Part shown: piece by piece, positions 46,343 through 59,932 of the stretch | Layout: every line of letters starts with the position of its first letter | Numbering within the stretch: the stretch's first letter is position 1 | Source: Streptomyces ortus | Lineage (GTDB): Bacteria; Actinomycetota; Actinomycetes; Streptomycetales; Streptomycetaceae | Assembly: GCF_026341275.1 (NCBI RefSeq) | Contig: NZ_JAIFZO010000002.1 | Coordinates: forward strand, 1,252,361-1,316,360 | Length of the DNA: 64,000 bases | Reading direction: 5' to 3' | Position numbers and translations under genes: made by a program | Notes under the pieces: model-generated | What the model saw: the letters and a program-made list of their open reading frames with translations, nothing else | What the model was told of the DNA's origin: nothing | Databases searched by the model: none

Positions 46343-47971
46343 TCAGTGGTGGTCGTCGCTGCCGGTGAGTTCGCGGTACTCCTCAACGGTCGGCTTGGGG
46401 ATGTGCGCGTTCTGGCCGTACATGGCGTGGGCGAGGCGCGCCCGCAGGCGTCGGGTGGCTTTGACCTTGCGTTCGACGCCGTTCGCGTCGACGAGCGGGC
46501 CCACGTCGTAGGGCGGGACCTGGTCGTGCTGGGTGAGGGTGAACCGCTGGGCCTGGGTGAGGGGTTCGTGCACCTCGACGTACTCGCCGTGCGGCAGCCG
46601 CCTGATCGTGCCGGACTCCCTGCCGTGCAGCACCTTGTCGCGGTCGCGGCGCTGGAGGCCCAGACAGACGCGTTTGGTGACGACGAAGGCGAGGAGCGGT
46701 ACGAGCAGGACGGCGATCCGTACGGACCAGGTGATCGTGTTGATCGACAGGTGGAGATGGGTGGCGACGATGTCGTTGCCGCCGCCGACGAGCAGTACGG
46801 CGTACAGGCTCAGCCAGGACACGCCCAGTGCGGTGCGGGTGGGGACGTTGCGGGGGCGGTCGAGGATGTGGTGCTCGCGTTTGTCACCGGTGATCCACGC
46901 CTCGATGAACGGGTAGACACCGATCGCCAGCAGGATCAGCGGGAAGAGGGCGAAGGGGATGAAGACGCCCAGTTGCAGGGTGTGGCCCCAGGCGTTGATC
47001 TCCCATCCCGGCATCACCCGGATCAGGCCCTCGGAGAAGCCGAGGTACCAGTCGGGCTGGGCGCCGGTGGTGACCAGGTCCGCGCGGTAGGGGCCGAACG
47101 CCCAGACGGGGTTGATCGTGGCGATCGCGCCCATCATCGACAGCACGCCGAAGACCAGGAAGAAGAAGCCGCCCGCCTTGGCCATGTAGACCGGCATGAA
47201 CGGCATGCCGACGACCGATTTCTGGTCGCGGCCGGGGCCGGGGTACTGCGTGTGCTTGTGGTAGAAGACCAGGATCAGATGGGCGACGACCAGGCCGAGC
47301 ATGATCCCGGGCAGCAGGAGGACGTGGACCGGGAAGAGCCTGGAGATGATGTCGTGCCCCGGGAACTCCCCTCCGAAGAGGAAGAAGGAGAGGTACGTAC
47401 CCACGAGCGGGACGGCCAGGACGGCCCCCTGGGAGAAGCGGATGCCGGTGCCGGAGAGCAGGTCGTCGGGGAGCGAGTAGCCGGTCAGACCGGTGAGGAT
47501 GCCGAGGAACAGCAGGAGCCAGCCGAAGGCCCAGTTCAGCTCGCGCGGCTTGCGGAACGCACCGGTGAAGAACACGCGCATCATGTGCACGAGCATCCCG
47601 GCGACGAAGACGAGCGCCGCCCAGTGGTGGATCTGGCGGATGAGGAGTCCGCCGCGTACGTCGAAGCTGATGTCGACGGTGGACTCGTAGGCCCTGGTCA
47701 TGATGATGCCGTTGAGTGGCTCGTACGAGCCGTTGTAGACCACTTCCACGCCGCTGGGCTCGAAGAAGAGGGTGAGGTAGACGCCGGTGAGGATCAGGAT
47801 GAGGAAGCTGTAGAGGCAGATCTCGCCGAGCATGAAGGACCAGTGGTCCGGGAACACCTTGCGCAGCTGGGTCTTGGCGAGGGTGTAGACGCCGAGGCGT
47901 CCGTCGGCCCAGTCGGCGACGCGTTCGCCGCGGCCGGCGTCGGCCGGCCGTTTTCCGCTCCGCCCGTCCAT
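46343..47971 (-). CDS. Stand-alone cytochrome b of bc1 type (QcrB paralogue)
   Basis: 542 residues from the ATG at 47969-47971, with AAGGGAG upstream. The b-type heme region is RQIHHWAALVFVAGMLVHMM and PVHVLLLPGIMLGLVVAHLI. The Qo segment is FPGPGR-like (YPGPGRDQKSVVGMPFMPVY), and the typical streptomycete QcrB C-terminal tail (RRDRDKVLHGRESGTI, PKPTVEEYRELTG) is present. About nine membrane helices are visible. No qcrA (Rieske) or qcrC gene accompanies it, so it is an extra copy outside the main qcrCAB operon. Its redox partners are unknown. Confidence 0.9.
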   Translation of the reverse strand: MDGRSGKRPADAGRGERVADWADGRLGVYTLAKTQLRKVFPDHWSFMLGEICLYSFLILILTGVYLTLFFEPSGVEVVYNGSYEPLNGIIMTRAYESTVDISFDVRGGLLIRQIHHWAALVFVAGMLVHMMRVFFTGAFRKPRELNWAFGWLLLFLGILTGLTGYSLPDDLLSGTGIRFSQGAVLAVPLVGTYLSFFLFGGEFPGHDIISRLFPVHVLLLPGIMLGLVVAHLILVFYHKHTQYPGPGRDQKSVVGMPFMPVYMAKAGGFFFLVFGVLSMMGAIATINPVWAFGPYRADLVTTGAQPDWYLGFSEGLIRVMPGWEINAWGHTLQLGVFIPFALFPLILLAIGVYPFIEAWITGDKREHHILDRPRNVPTRTALGVSWLSLYAVLLVGGGNDIVATHLHLSINTITWSVRIAVLLVPLLAFVVTKRVCLGLQRRDRDKVLHGRESGTIRRLPHGEYVEVHEPLTQAQRFTLTQHDQVPPYDVGPLVDANGVERKVKATRRLRARLAHAMYGQNAHIPKPTVEEYRELTGSDDHH

Positions 47972-48086
47972 GGGGGCTCCCTTCAGGCTCAGTTCAGAGT
48001 GGCACGGCCACCGACGAAGACGAAGAGTTTGTTCAGCCCGTCCTTGCCCGCCCACTTCTGGGGGCACGGTTCAGGGGGGTGATTCA

Positions 48087-48182
48087 GGGGCGCGGGGAAC
48101 GGCGCAGTCCTTGGCTTTTCGCCCGCAGGGGCGCGGGGAACGGCGCAGTCTTTCGCTTTTGGGGGCGCGGGGAACGGCGCAA
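48087..48182. repeat. Three tandem GGGGCGCGGGGAAC repeats
   Basis: Copies begin at about 48087, 48128 and 48161, each followed by GGCGCA; two have the AGTC-T/C-TT-T-rich tail. They lie between the cytochrome b start and the 3' end of the next leftward gene (48203), that is, just downstream of that gene. Confidence 0.85.
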
Positions 48183-48202
48183 CCTGCCCCGAGCGGGCCG
48201 CC

Positions 48203-49306
48203 CTACCCCGCCGCCCGCCCCCGGAACGCCCGCAGCGCAAGAACCCTCTCCCGCGCCGCGTCGGACATCAGCTCGACCAGCGGAAGCACCAGCTCCCACA
48301 GGTCCTCCTTGTCGACCCCCCGGGCCAGCGCGTCGAGCCCCGCGTCGTCGAGCGCCCCCGCGGCCCCCGCCACCACCCGCCGCGCGCTCGGCGGCAACAC
48401 CCGTACGAGTGGCAGGAACTCCCCCCAGAGACCGGTCGCCACCACCCCGCGGACGAGCCCGTCCAGCACCGCTGGGTCCCGCAGCGCGGGCAGCGCGGCG
48501 ACGGCCCGCAGTTCGTCCTCGCTCAGCAGCGACACGATCGGCAGCAGCGACTCCCACAGGTCCTGCTCGGCCGTGACGCGTATCAGGGAGTCGAGCCGGG
48601 CCTCGGGCTGCGCGGCGGTCAGCGACGCGATCCGGGCCCCCTGCTCACCGGCCGCCATGCCCGCGACGGCGATGGCCTCGGGCCACAGGCCGTGGTCGGC
48701 GGCGGCCGTGATGACCGCGGTGACCCGTTCGTCGTCGAGCAGTCCGACGATGTGTCCGAGCCGCTCGGGGTGGTCGATGACGAAGCCCGTGCGCAGCAGA
48801 GTCGTTTCGTCGAGTCGCGGCAGGACGCTGTTCAGCGCCGAGTCCCGCAGATGGCCGACGAACCGGCCCATCGTGAGGTGGTCGCCGCGCTCGGCGAGGA
48901 CGAGGGCGATGCGTACGACGATGTCGTCGTCGAGCCTGCCCATGATCCCGGCGATACGGCGCGGGTCGACGTGGTGGCAGCAGCGGGCCGTGAAGTCGAC
49001 GGGGAGCCGGTCGATGATGTCGGCCGCGCGGGCCGGTTCGAGGCGTCCGGCGAGCGCGGCGGCCAATCGCGGGCCCAGTGCTTTCTGGGCGATGCCCGCG
49101 GCGACGGACGCGGGCAGCAGTCTCGTCATGGCGGCGATGCGGTCGAGCAGGGCGGCGTCCTCGCCGAAGAGCGCGGCGACGGCCCGCTCGCGGAAGACGC
49201 GTACGTCGTCGGCGGGCAGCTCTTCGAGGAACGCCAGTCGCTGTGGCTCGACGTCCAGCAGCCGGGCGAGCTTGAGGGTCTCGGCTCTGCCGCGCAGTGT
49301 GTCCAT
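48203..49306 (-). CDS. Alpha-helical repeat protein, function unknown
   Basis: 367 residues with no signal peptide or membrane helix. The protein is almost wholly helical, with recurring units of about 25-35 residues (for example VLPRLDETTLLRTGFVIDHP, DHGLWPEAIAVAGMAAGEQG, EQDLWESLLPIVSLLSEDEL, DLWELVLPLVELMSDAARER). This resembles HEAT-like solenoids or the MgtE N-domain, so a protein-binding scaffold is plausible. It starts 11 bp after the small upstream gene and is probably co-transcribed. No named family was recognised. Confidence 0.75.
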   Translation of the reverse strand: MDTLRGRAETLKLARLLDVEPQRLAFLEELPADDVRVFRERAVAALFGEDAALLDRIAAMTRLLPASVAAGIAQKALGPRLAAALAGRLEPARAADIIDRLPVDFTARCCHHVDPRRIAGIMGRLDDDIVVRIALVLAERGDHLTMGRFVGHLRDSALNSVLPRLDETTLLRTGFVIDHPERLGHIVGLLDDERVTAVITAAADHGLWPEAIAVAGMAAGEQGARIASLTAAQPEARLDSLIRVTAEQDLWESLLPIVSLLSEDELRAVAALPALRDPAVLDGLVRGVVATGLWGEFLPLVRVLPPSARRVVAGAAGALDDAGLDALARGVDKEDLWELVLPLVELMSDAARERVLALRAFRGRAAG

Positions 49307-49316
49307 GCGAGTTCCC

Positions 49317-49535
49317 TCAGCGGAAGAGCATCCGGCGGACGGGTTGCCTGGTCAGGGCTGGTACGAGGGTGAGGGCGTCCTCGACGGACTCGTTCAGCCC
49401 GGACGTCCGGCGCTGCCGTGCCCGGCGCAGTGCCTCGGCGAGCAACCGGGCCTGCGGGCCGTCCAGTTCACCGAAGGCGTCCGGCAGTGGAACACCCAAC
49501 TCCGCCCGCAGCAGGGCTCGTTCCTCCGCGCTCAC
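49317..49535 (-). CDS. Small hypothetical protein, partner of helical repeat protein
   Basis: 72 residues from GTG 49535, with GGGGGAGGACCA giving an ideal ribosome site; an ATG at 49556 lacks one. It is helical and charged (AEERALLRAELG, GPQARLLAEALRRARQRR), ending QPVRRMLFR. It lies directly upstream of the helical repeat gene and on the opposite strand from chitosanase, 74 bp away. The function is unknown; a complex with the larger product is an inference from the operon. Confidence 0.65.
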   Translation of the reverse strand: MSAEERALLRAELGVPLPDAFGELDGPQARLLAEALRRARQRRTSGLNESVEDALTLVPALTRQPVRRMLFR

Positions 49536-49609
49536 TGGTCCTCCCCCGATGCTCACAGACAGTCCACCCGATGCGGCACGGCACCCTGCGCCGATCGTAC
49601 TCTTTGCTC

Positions 49610-50443
49610 ATGAAACGCGCTGGCCGTCTGCTGTTCGCCGTCGTCCCCCTGTTCGCGGTGGCGGCCTGTTCCGTCGTGCCCGGCGGGAGCGGTGACGGTG
49701 CGCGTCAGGACGGCGGGAGCGCGACTCCCGACGTCCGGAAGGCCGGCCTGGACGCGCCGGAGAAGAAGGAGCTGGCCCAGCGGATCGTGTCCAGCGCGGA
49801 GAACTCCAGTCTGGACTGGCGGGCGCAGTACGACTACATCGAGGACATCGACGACGGCCGCGGGTACACGGCGGGCATCATCGGCTTCACCACCGGGACG
49901 CACGATCTGCTCGTCCTGGTCGAGCGCTACACGAAGTCCCGTCCGGACAACGCTCTGGCCCGCTATCTGCCCGCTCTGCGCGAGGTCGACGGCTCCGCGT
50001 CCCACGACGGGCTGGGCTCCGCGTTCGTGGCCGCCTGGAAGGCGGAGTCGCGCAAGGCGGCGTTCCGGCGGGCTCAGGATTCCGAGCGGGACCGGGTGTA
50101 CTTCGACCCCGCGGTGCGGCTCGCGAAGCGGGACGGGCTGGGGGTGCTGGGGCAGTTCGTCTACTACGACGCCATGGTGATGCACGGGCCCGGCAGGGAT
50201 CCCGGCTTCTACGGCATCCGCGAGCGGGCGATGGCGGAGGCGGACACTCCTGCGGAGGGCGGCGGGGAGAAGTCGTACCTGGACATCTTCCTGGACGTGC
50301 GGAAGAAGACGATGGAGGACGAGGGGCGTGGGGACACGTCCCGTGTGGACACGGCTCAGCGGCGGTTCCTGTACGACGGGAATCTGGACCTGGACACGCC
50401 GCTGAAGTGGCAGGTGTACGGCCAGTCGTACGAGGTGAAGTAG
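49610..50443 (+). CDS. GH46 chitosanase, lipoprotein form
   Basis: 277 residues. The signal LLFAVVPLFAVAAC suggests a lipobox Cys at residue 20, so the enzyme may be surface-anchored. The GH46 signature is exact: Glu64 in RIVSSAENSSLDWRAQYDY and Asp82 in IEDIDDGRGYTAGIIGF, 18 residues apart as Glu22 and Asp40 in Streptomyces sp. N174 chitosanase. It hydrolyses chitosan by inversion. ATG 49610 has no ribosome site but follows a TACTCT -10-like box, suggesting a leaderless mRNA. Its place next to gltD matches the chitosanase position recalled for S. coelicolor. Confidence 0.93.
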   Translation: MKRAGRLLFAVVPLFAVAACSVVPGGSGDGARQDGGSATPDVRKAGLDAPEKKELAQRIVSSAENSSLDWRAQYDYIEDIDDGRGYTAGIIGFTTGTHDLLVLVERYTKSRPDNALARYLPALREVDGSASHDGLGSAFVAAWKAESRKAAFRRAQDSERDRVYFDPAVRLAKRDGLGVLGQFVYYDAMVMHGPGRDPGFYGIRERAMAEADTPAEGGGEKSYLDIFLDVRKKTMEDEGRGDTSRVDTAQRRFLYDGNLDLDTPLKWQVYGQSYEVK

Positions 50444-50517
50444 GCCTTTTTTCCCGCCCCCGCCGCCCCTACCCGTTCCCGTCACCGCATGGGGGCTCCG
50501 CCCCCTCGCCCCCCTTT

Positions 50518-50550
50518 GCGCAGTTCCCCGCGCCCCTGAAGGCCCAGGGG
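50518..50550. repeat. GGGGCGCGGGGAAC repeat, inverted, between chitosanase and gltD
   Basis: GCGCAGTTCCCCGCGCCCCTGAAGG (50518-50542) faces a partial inverted copy (CCCAGGGGCGCAACGGCGCC) ending near 50562. It lies between convergent chitosanase and gltD, in a 219-bp gap otherwise without visible features. Confidence 0.75.
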
Positions 50551-50662
50551 CGCAACGGCGCCCGGACGCACCACGGCGCCCGCCAGGTCCGGTCGGGGAC
50601 TGGGGCAGGCGCCGCGCTCAGTTCCGTACACCGTTGTACGGGACGTCTTTGGGGGTGGAGCG

Positions 50663-52115
50663 TCAGACCATCAGGGAGCGGTCCGTGGGACGGACCGGCG
50701 CCGGCAGTTCGCTGGCCCCGGTCAGGAAGCGGTCGACCCCGCGGGCGGCCGAGCGGCCCTCCGCGATGGCCCAGACGATGAGGGACTGCCCGCGCCCGGC
50801 GTCACCGGCGACGAACACGCCGGGCACGTTGGTCGCGTAGTCGCGGTCGCGGGCGATGTTGCCGCGCTCGTCGAGGTCGAGGGCGAACTGGGAGACCAGT
50901 CCGTTCTCCTGGTCGGTGCCGGTGAAGCCCATGGCGAGGGTGACGAGCTGGGCGGGGATCTTGCGCTCCGTGCCCGGCTTGGGGGTGAGCTTGCCGTCGA
51001 TGAACTCGACCTCACCGAGGTGCAGCCACTGGACGTTGCCGTCCTCGTCGCCCTCGAAGTGGGTGGTGGAGACGGCGTAGACCCGCTCGCCGCCCTCCTC
51101 GTGCGCGGAGGTCACCTTGTAGAGCATGGGGAAGGTCGGCCACGGCTGGTGCGGAGCGCGCTCAGCGCCCGGCTGCGGCATGATCTCCAGCTGGGTGACG
51201 GAGGCCGCGCCCTGGCGGTGGGCGGTGCCCACGCAGTCCGCGCCGGTGTCGCCGCCGCCGATGACGACGACGTGCTTGCCCTCGGCGGTGATGGGGGGCG
51301 CCACGAAGTCGCCCTCCTGCACCTTGTTGGCGAGCGGCAGGTACTCCATCGCGAAGTGGATGCCGTTCAGTTCGCGGCCGGGGACCGGCAGGTCGCGGGA
51401 GACGGTGGCGCCGGCCGCGATGACCACGGCGTCGTACCGCTTGCGCAGGTCGGTGGCCTTGAGGTCGCGGCCGATCTCGATGCCCGTGCGGAAGCGGGTG
51501 CCCTCCGCGCGCATCTGCTCGATGCGGCGGTTGATGTGCCGCTTCTCCATCTTGAACTCGGGGATGCCGTAGCGCAGGAGGCCACCGACGCGGTCCGCGC
51601 GCTCGTAGACGGCGACCGTGTGGCCGGCCCGGGTGAGCTGCTGTGCGGCGGCCAGGCCCGCGGGACCGGAGCCGATGACGGCGACCGTCTTGCCGGAGAG
51701 GCGCTCGGGGACGCGGGGGGCGACGTCGCCGCTGTCCCACGCCTTGTCGATGATCGAGACCTCGACGTTCTTGATGGTCACGGCGGGCTGGTTGATGCCC
51801 AGCACGCACGCCGACTCGCAAGGGGCGGGGCACAGCCGGCCGGTGAACTCCGGGAAGTTGTTCGTGGCGTGCAGCCGATCGGACGCGGCGGACCAGTCCT
51901 CGCGGTACGCGAAGTCGTTCCACTCGGGGATGAGGTTCCCCAGCGGACAGCCCTGGTGGCAGAACGGGATGCCGCAGTCCATGCAGCGCGAGGCCTGCGT
52001 GGGGATGATCGGCAGGAGGGAGCCCGGGACGTAGACCTCGTTCCAGTCCCTGACGCGCTCCTCGACGGGGCGGGTCCTGGCGACCTCTCGGCCATGGTTC
52101 AGAAAGCCCTTGGGA

Positions 52116-52123
<8 letters not shown>
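50663..52123 (-). CDS. gltD: Glutamate synthase small subunit GltD
   Basis: 486 residues. The 4Fe-4S motif [20 protein letters not shown] lies near residues 43-62, the FAD site [20 protein letters not shown] near 150, and the NADPH site [20 protein letters not shown] near 290. It delivers electrons from NADPH to GltB. It overlaps gltB by 8 bp, with gltB upstream in the same operon. Confidence 0.97.
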
Positions 52124-56711
<4,588 letters not shown>

Positions 56712-56812
56712 CGGCTCTCCCGTCGTCGTCGTGTCTGGGGGGCACCTCCCAGGCCTTGAGGCTCTGGGGGCAAGTGCCGAGGGACGACGTTGGCCCTTAG
56801 CGAGAGTGCAAA

Positions 56813-56828
56813 ATTTCGTGCAGGTTAC
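56813..56828 (-). promoter_or_regulatory. GlnR-like half box upstream of gltB
   Basis: Read on the gltB strand the site is GTAAC-n6-GAAAT, matching the GlnR box GTnAC-n6-GaAAC except the last base. It is about 102-117 bp upstream of the gltB start. Confidence 0.5.
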
Positions 56829-57048
56829 ATGATGGAGCGGTTCTCGTGAACCGGATACCGCGTTCCACCATGCGGACGCCACGGGTCGCGGCGGGGCTCC
56901 GCTCGTGGCGGCCGGAAAAAGGGGCCTTTTCGGTCAGATCGATGACCGTCGGCCCGGTCGCGGCAGGCAACGTCACCTGCTGCTGATGATGTGCGTGTGG
57001 TGCGGCGCGGGCGTCATTGCCCACGGCGCTTACGGCTCATGCCCAATG

Positions 57049-57075
57049 GTTAAGCGTTCGAAACCGCCGAGTAAC
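57049..57075. promoter_or_regulatory. GlnR-like box (three sub-sites) upstream of gltB
   Basis: On the + strand the sequence reads GTTAA-n6-GAAAC-n6-GTAAC, an 11-bp-spaced series matching the actinobacterial GlnR consensus gTnAC-n6-GaAAC. It is about 340 bp upstream of gltB and 49 bp from the VIT gene stop. Nitrogen control of gltBD is inferred. Confidence 0.6.
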
Positions 57076-57123
57076 GACTACTTATGCAGTCCCTTGCATA
57101 GGTGCGCGATCAGACGGTGTCGG

Positions 57124-57855
57124 TCATCCTACGGCCGTTCCGAAGAAACTGCCCAGGGCGTACGTCACACCGGCCGCGGCCCCGCCCAGCGCGAGCTGTC
57201 GCAGCCCGCTGAACCACCACGACCTCGCGGTCACCTTGGCGACGATCGCACCGCAGGCGAAGAGCCCGAGGGCGGCGAGCAGCAGGGCGGGCCAGAGGGT
57301 GGCGGCCCCCAGCAGATACGGCAGGACGGGGAGCAGGGCGCCCAGGGCGAACGCGCCGAAGCTCGACACGGCGGCGACGAGGGGCGAGGGCAGATCGCCG
57401 GGATCGATGCCCAGCTCCTCCCGCGCGTGGATCTCCAGCGCCTGCTCGGGATCCCGGGACAGCTGCCGGGCGACCTCGCCGGCCAGCGCGGGCTCCACCC
57501 CGCGGGCCTGGTACAGCAGCGCGAGTTCACGCTCCTCGTCCTGCGGGTGCTTCCTCAACTCCCGGCGTTCGACGTCGAGTTCGGCCTCGACGAGTTCGCG
57601 TTGCGAGGCGACGGAGGTGTACTCGCCGGCGGCCATGGAGAAGGCGCCCGCGGCCAGTCCCGCGAGTCCGGTGATGACGACGGTCCGATGCGAGACGGCT
57701 CCGCCGGCCACACCGGTCATCAGCGCCAGGTTGGAGACGAGGCCGTCCATCGCACCGAAGACGGCGGGGCGCAGCCAGCCGCCGTTCACGTCCCGGTGGG
57801 TGTGGTTGTCACGGTGCGCCTCGTGCAGCGCTGCCTCGGTCTCTATGACGGCCAT
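57124..57855 (-). CDS. VIT1/CCC1-family divalent metal transporter
   Basis: 243 residues. RPAVFGAMDGLVSNLALMTG and GAFSMAAGEYTSVASQRELV form the first helices of the VIT fold. The charged loop of about 65 residues (ERRELRKHPQDEERELALLY) corresponds to the metal-binding domain, and three more helices follow. Family members export or store Fe(II)/Mn(II). The His-rich N-terminus (HEAHRDNHTHRD) may aid metal capture. It is apparently monocistronic. Confidence 0.9.
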   Translation of the reverse strand: MAVIETEAALHEAHRDNHTHRDVNGGWLRPAVFGAMDGLVSNLALMTGVAGGAVSHRTVVITGLAGLAAGAFSMAAGEYTSVASQRELVEAELDVERRELRKHPQDEERELALLYQARGVEPALAGEVARQLSRDPEQALEIHAREELGIDPGDLPSPLVAAVSSFGAFALGALLPVLPYLLGAATLWPALLLAALGLFACGAIVAKVTARSWWFSGLRQLALGGAAAGVTYALGSFFGTAVG

Positions 57856-57958
57856 GCGGGGTCCCCTTGTTTGGACTTCTTCTACTTTTGGACAACCCCG
57901 AACCTACGCCGGAAATTCCGCCCCCGCCAGCAAGGAAGGCCGTACTTACCTGCACGTT

Positions 57959-58030
57959 CGCGTCTGCGGGTATGCGGAAGGGGGCGCCCCGAGTTCCGGG
58001 GGCGCCCCCTTCCACATACCCGCAGACGCG
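57959..58030 (-). terminator. Long hairpin terminator of lgt
   Basis: About 32 bp on each side (57959-57990 and 57999-58030) pair with only a small internal mismatch, closing an 8-nt loop. It begins five bases past the lgt stop and lies upstream of the VIT gene. Confidence 0.88.
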
Positions 58031-58034
58031 GAGC

Positions 58035-59033
58035 TCAGGACTTCTTGGCCGACCCGGCCCCGTCCTTCTCCTCCACCTTGTCCTCCGGCTCGGCCTCCGC
58101 CTTGCCCTCGGCCTTGTCCGCTGCCTCGGTGTCGTCCTCGGACTTCTTGTCCAGGTCCACCGCGGCGCCGTCCTCGGCCGTGTCGTTCGCGTCTTTCGCG
58201 TCGTTGGCGTCGTCCGGGTCGCCCGGTTCGACGACCTCCTCGCGGCCCGGCCTGCTGCGCGCCGACAGCACGATGTAGACCACGGCGAGGACGAAGACGA
58301 CGATCGACGTCCAGCCGTTCAGACGCAGGCCCAGGAAGTGGTGGGCCTCGTCGACACGCATGTACTCGATCCAGAAGCGCCCCACGCAGTACGCGGCGAC
58401 GTACAGCGCGAAGGCCCGGCCGTGGCCGAGCTTGAAGCGGCGGTCGGCCCAGATCACGAGGAACGCGACACCGACGCACCACAACGACTCGTACAGGAAC
58501 GTCGGGTGGTAGTAGCCGGGTTCGCGGCCGTCCGTCACGGACGTGATGTGCAGGGCCCAGGGCAGATCGGTCTCGCGCCCGTACAGCTCCTGGTTGAACC
58601 AGTTGCCCCAGCGGCCGATGGCCTGCGCGAGGGCGATGCCGGGGGCGAGGGCGTCGGCCCAGGCCGGCAGCGGGATGCCACGGCTGCGGCAGCCGATCCA
58701 GGCGCCCACCGCGCCGAACGCGATGGCCCCCCAGATGCCGAGGCCGCCCTCCCAGATCTTGAAGGCGTCGACCCAGTCCTGACCCTCGCTGAAGTACAGC
58801 TGGTAGTCGGTGATGACGTGGTACAACCGCCCGCCGACGAGGCCGAAGGGCACGGCCCACACGGCGATGTCCGCCACGGTGCCTGGCCGGCCCCCGCGTG
58901 CGACCCACCGCTTGTTGCCGAGCCAGACGGCTACGAAGACGCCGATGATGATGCAGAACGCGTAGCCACGCAGCGGAATGGGGCCGAGGTGCAGCACACC
59001 GCGCGAAGGACTGGGGATATAGGCAAATTCCAT
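58035..59033 (-). CDS. lgt: Prolipoprotein diacylglyceryl transferase
   Basis: 332 residues. The Lgt signature GRWGNWFNQELYGRETDLPW is complete, with the upstream H-x-G-x-R-like region PIPLRGYAFCIIIGVFVAVW and the downstream YHPTFLYESLWC. Seven membrane helices are expected. The last about 70 residues form an acidic Lys/Asp/Glu/Ala-rich cytoplasmic tail typical of streptomycete Lgt. It transfers diacylglycerol to the lipobox Cys of prolipoproteins such as those encoded here at 10.8, 12.2 and 49.6 kb. Confidence 0.96.
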   Translation of the reverse strand: MEFAYIPSPSRGVLHLGPIPLRGYAFCIIIGVFVAVWLGNKRWVARGGRPGTVADIAVWAVPFGLVGGRLYHVITDYQLYFSEGQDWVDAFKIWEGGLGIWGAIAFGAVGAWIGCRSRGIPLPAWADALAPGIALAQAIGRWGNWFNQELYGRETDLPWALHITSVTDGREPGYYHPTFLYESLWCVGVAFLVIWADRRFKLGHGRAFALYVAAYCVGRFWIEYMRVDEAHHFLGLRLNGWTSIVVFVLAVVYIVLSARSRPGREEVVEPGDPDDANDAKDANDTAEDGAAVDLDKKSEDDTEAADKAEGKAEAEPEDKVEEKDGAGSAKKS

Positions 59034-59155
59034 GGCGGGGTCGACGCTACCCTGCCGGGCGGCACGTACGGCAACCCGCCCGGGCTACGGGTCCATAACG
59101 AGACCGGGCGGGACCCCGCCGACCGCGGGGCGTGTCCGCGGGCCCCGCTCCGGGC

Positions 59156-59932
59156 TCACGCCTTGTCGGCCTGCTGCACCATCTGCTTCAGCTTGGCCGG
59201 GGTCATCGTCTGGTCCTGGTAGATGTTCTTCCCGTTCAGCAGGACCGTCGGCGTGCCGCCGAAGCCGCCGCCCTGGAAGGCCTGATGGGACTTGGCGACC
59301 CAGCTGTCGTGCGTACCGCCCTCGACGCACTTCTCGAACGCGTCGGTGGTGAGCCCGTCGACCTTGCCCGCCAGCTCGATCAGCTTGCCGTTCTTCGCGT
59401 ACGCGTCGTCCGCCTCGGCGGGCTGGTTCTCGAACAGCACGTCGTGGTACGCGGGGAACTTCCCGGCGTCCTGGGCGCACGCGGCGGCGTTGGCGGCGCG
59501 CAGGGAGCCGCTGCCGCGCATGTTCCCGTCGATCAGGGTCGCCAGGTGGTACTCGACCTTCAGCTGTCCGGACTCCGTCAGCTCATGGACCGTCGAGCGG
59601 TAGCGGTCCTCGAAGCTCTTGCAGGCCGGGCAGCGGAAGTCCTCCCACACGGTGAGCGTCGACTTCGCGCTCTCCTTGCCGACGGGGATGGCGAGGCTGT
59701 CGTCGCCGTTCGCCCCCGAAGGAGCCGTCAGCGGGCCCGCCTCGGTGTCCGCCTTGTCGCCGCCCGAATTCGCGGCCAGGACGCCGATCACCCCGGCCAG
59801 GGCCAGTACGCAGACGATCGCGCCGCCCACCACCAGCACCCGGCGGCGCTTGTCGGCCTTCTTCTGCTTGTCTCGCTCTTCCGCCAGCCGCTCGCGGGCG
59901 GTGCGCTTTCCCTCACGGTTCTTCTCGCTCAC
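59156..59932 (-). CDS. Membrane-anchored DsbA-like thioredoxin protein
   Basis: 258 residues from GTG 59932 (VSEKNREGK). A charged cytoplasmic segment is followed by one membrane helix (about 33-55, VLVVGGAIVCVLALAGVIGV). The outside part is a thioredoxin fold of the DsbA/DsbG type, with WEDFRCPACKSFEDRYRS (CPAC active site, about 115), two further Cys residues, and the cis-Pro loop GGTPTVLLNGKNI. It probably handles disulfides of secreted proteins. The ribosome site is weak. Confidence 0.9.
   Translation of the reverse strand: MSEKNREGKRTARERLAEERDKQKKADKRRRVLVVGGAIVCVLALAGVIGVLAANSGGDKADTEAGPLTAPSGANGDDSLAIPVGKESAKSTLTVWEDFRCPACKSFEDRYRSTVHELTESGQLKVEYHLATLIDGNMRGSGSLRAANAAACAQDAGKFPAYHDVLFENQPAEADDAYAKNGKLIELAGKVDGLTTDAFEKCVEGGTHDSWVAKSHQAFQGGGFGGTPTVLLNGKNIYQDQTMTPAKLKQMVQQADKA

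Larger units (their letters stand above)
56712..57123 (-). promoter_or_regulatory. gltBD upstream region (412 bp)
   Basis: This gap between the VIT gene and gltB holds two GlnR-like sites (listed separately). It also has a possible 14-codon leader frame at 56973-57017 (MTPAPHHTHIISSR), with no convincing ribosome site. An imperfect GC-rich stem-loop region lies around 56738-56785. I could not place -35/-10 boxes with confidence. Confidence 0.55.
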
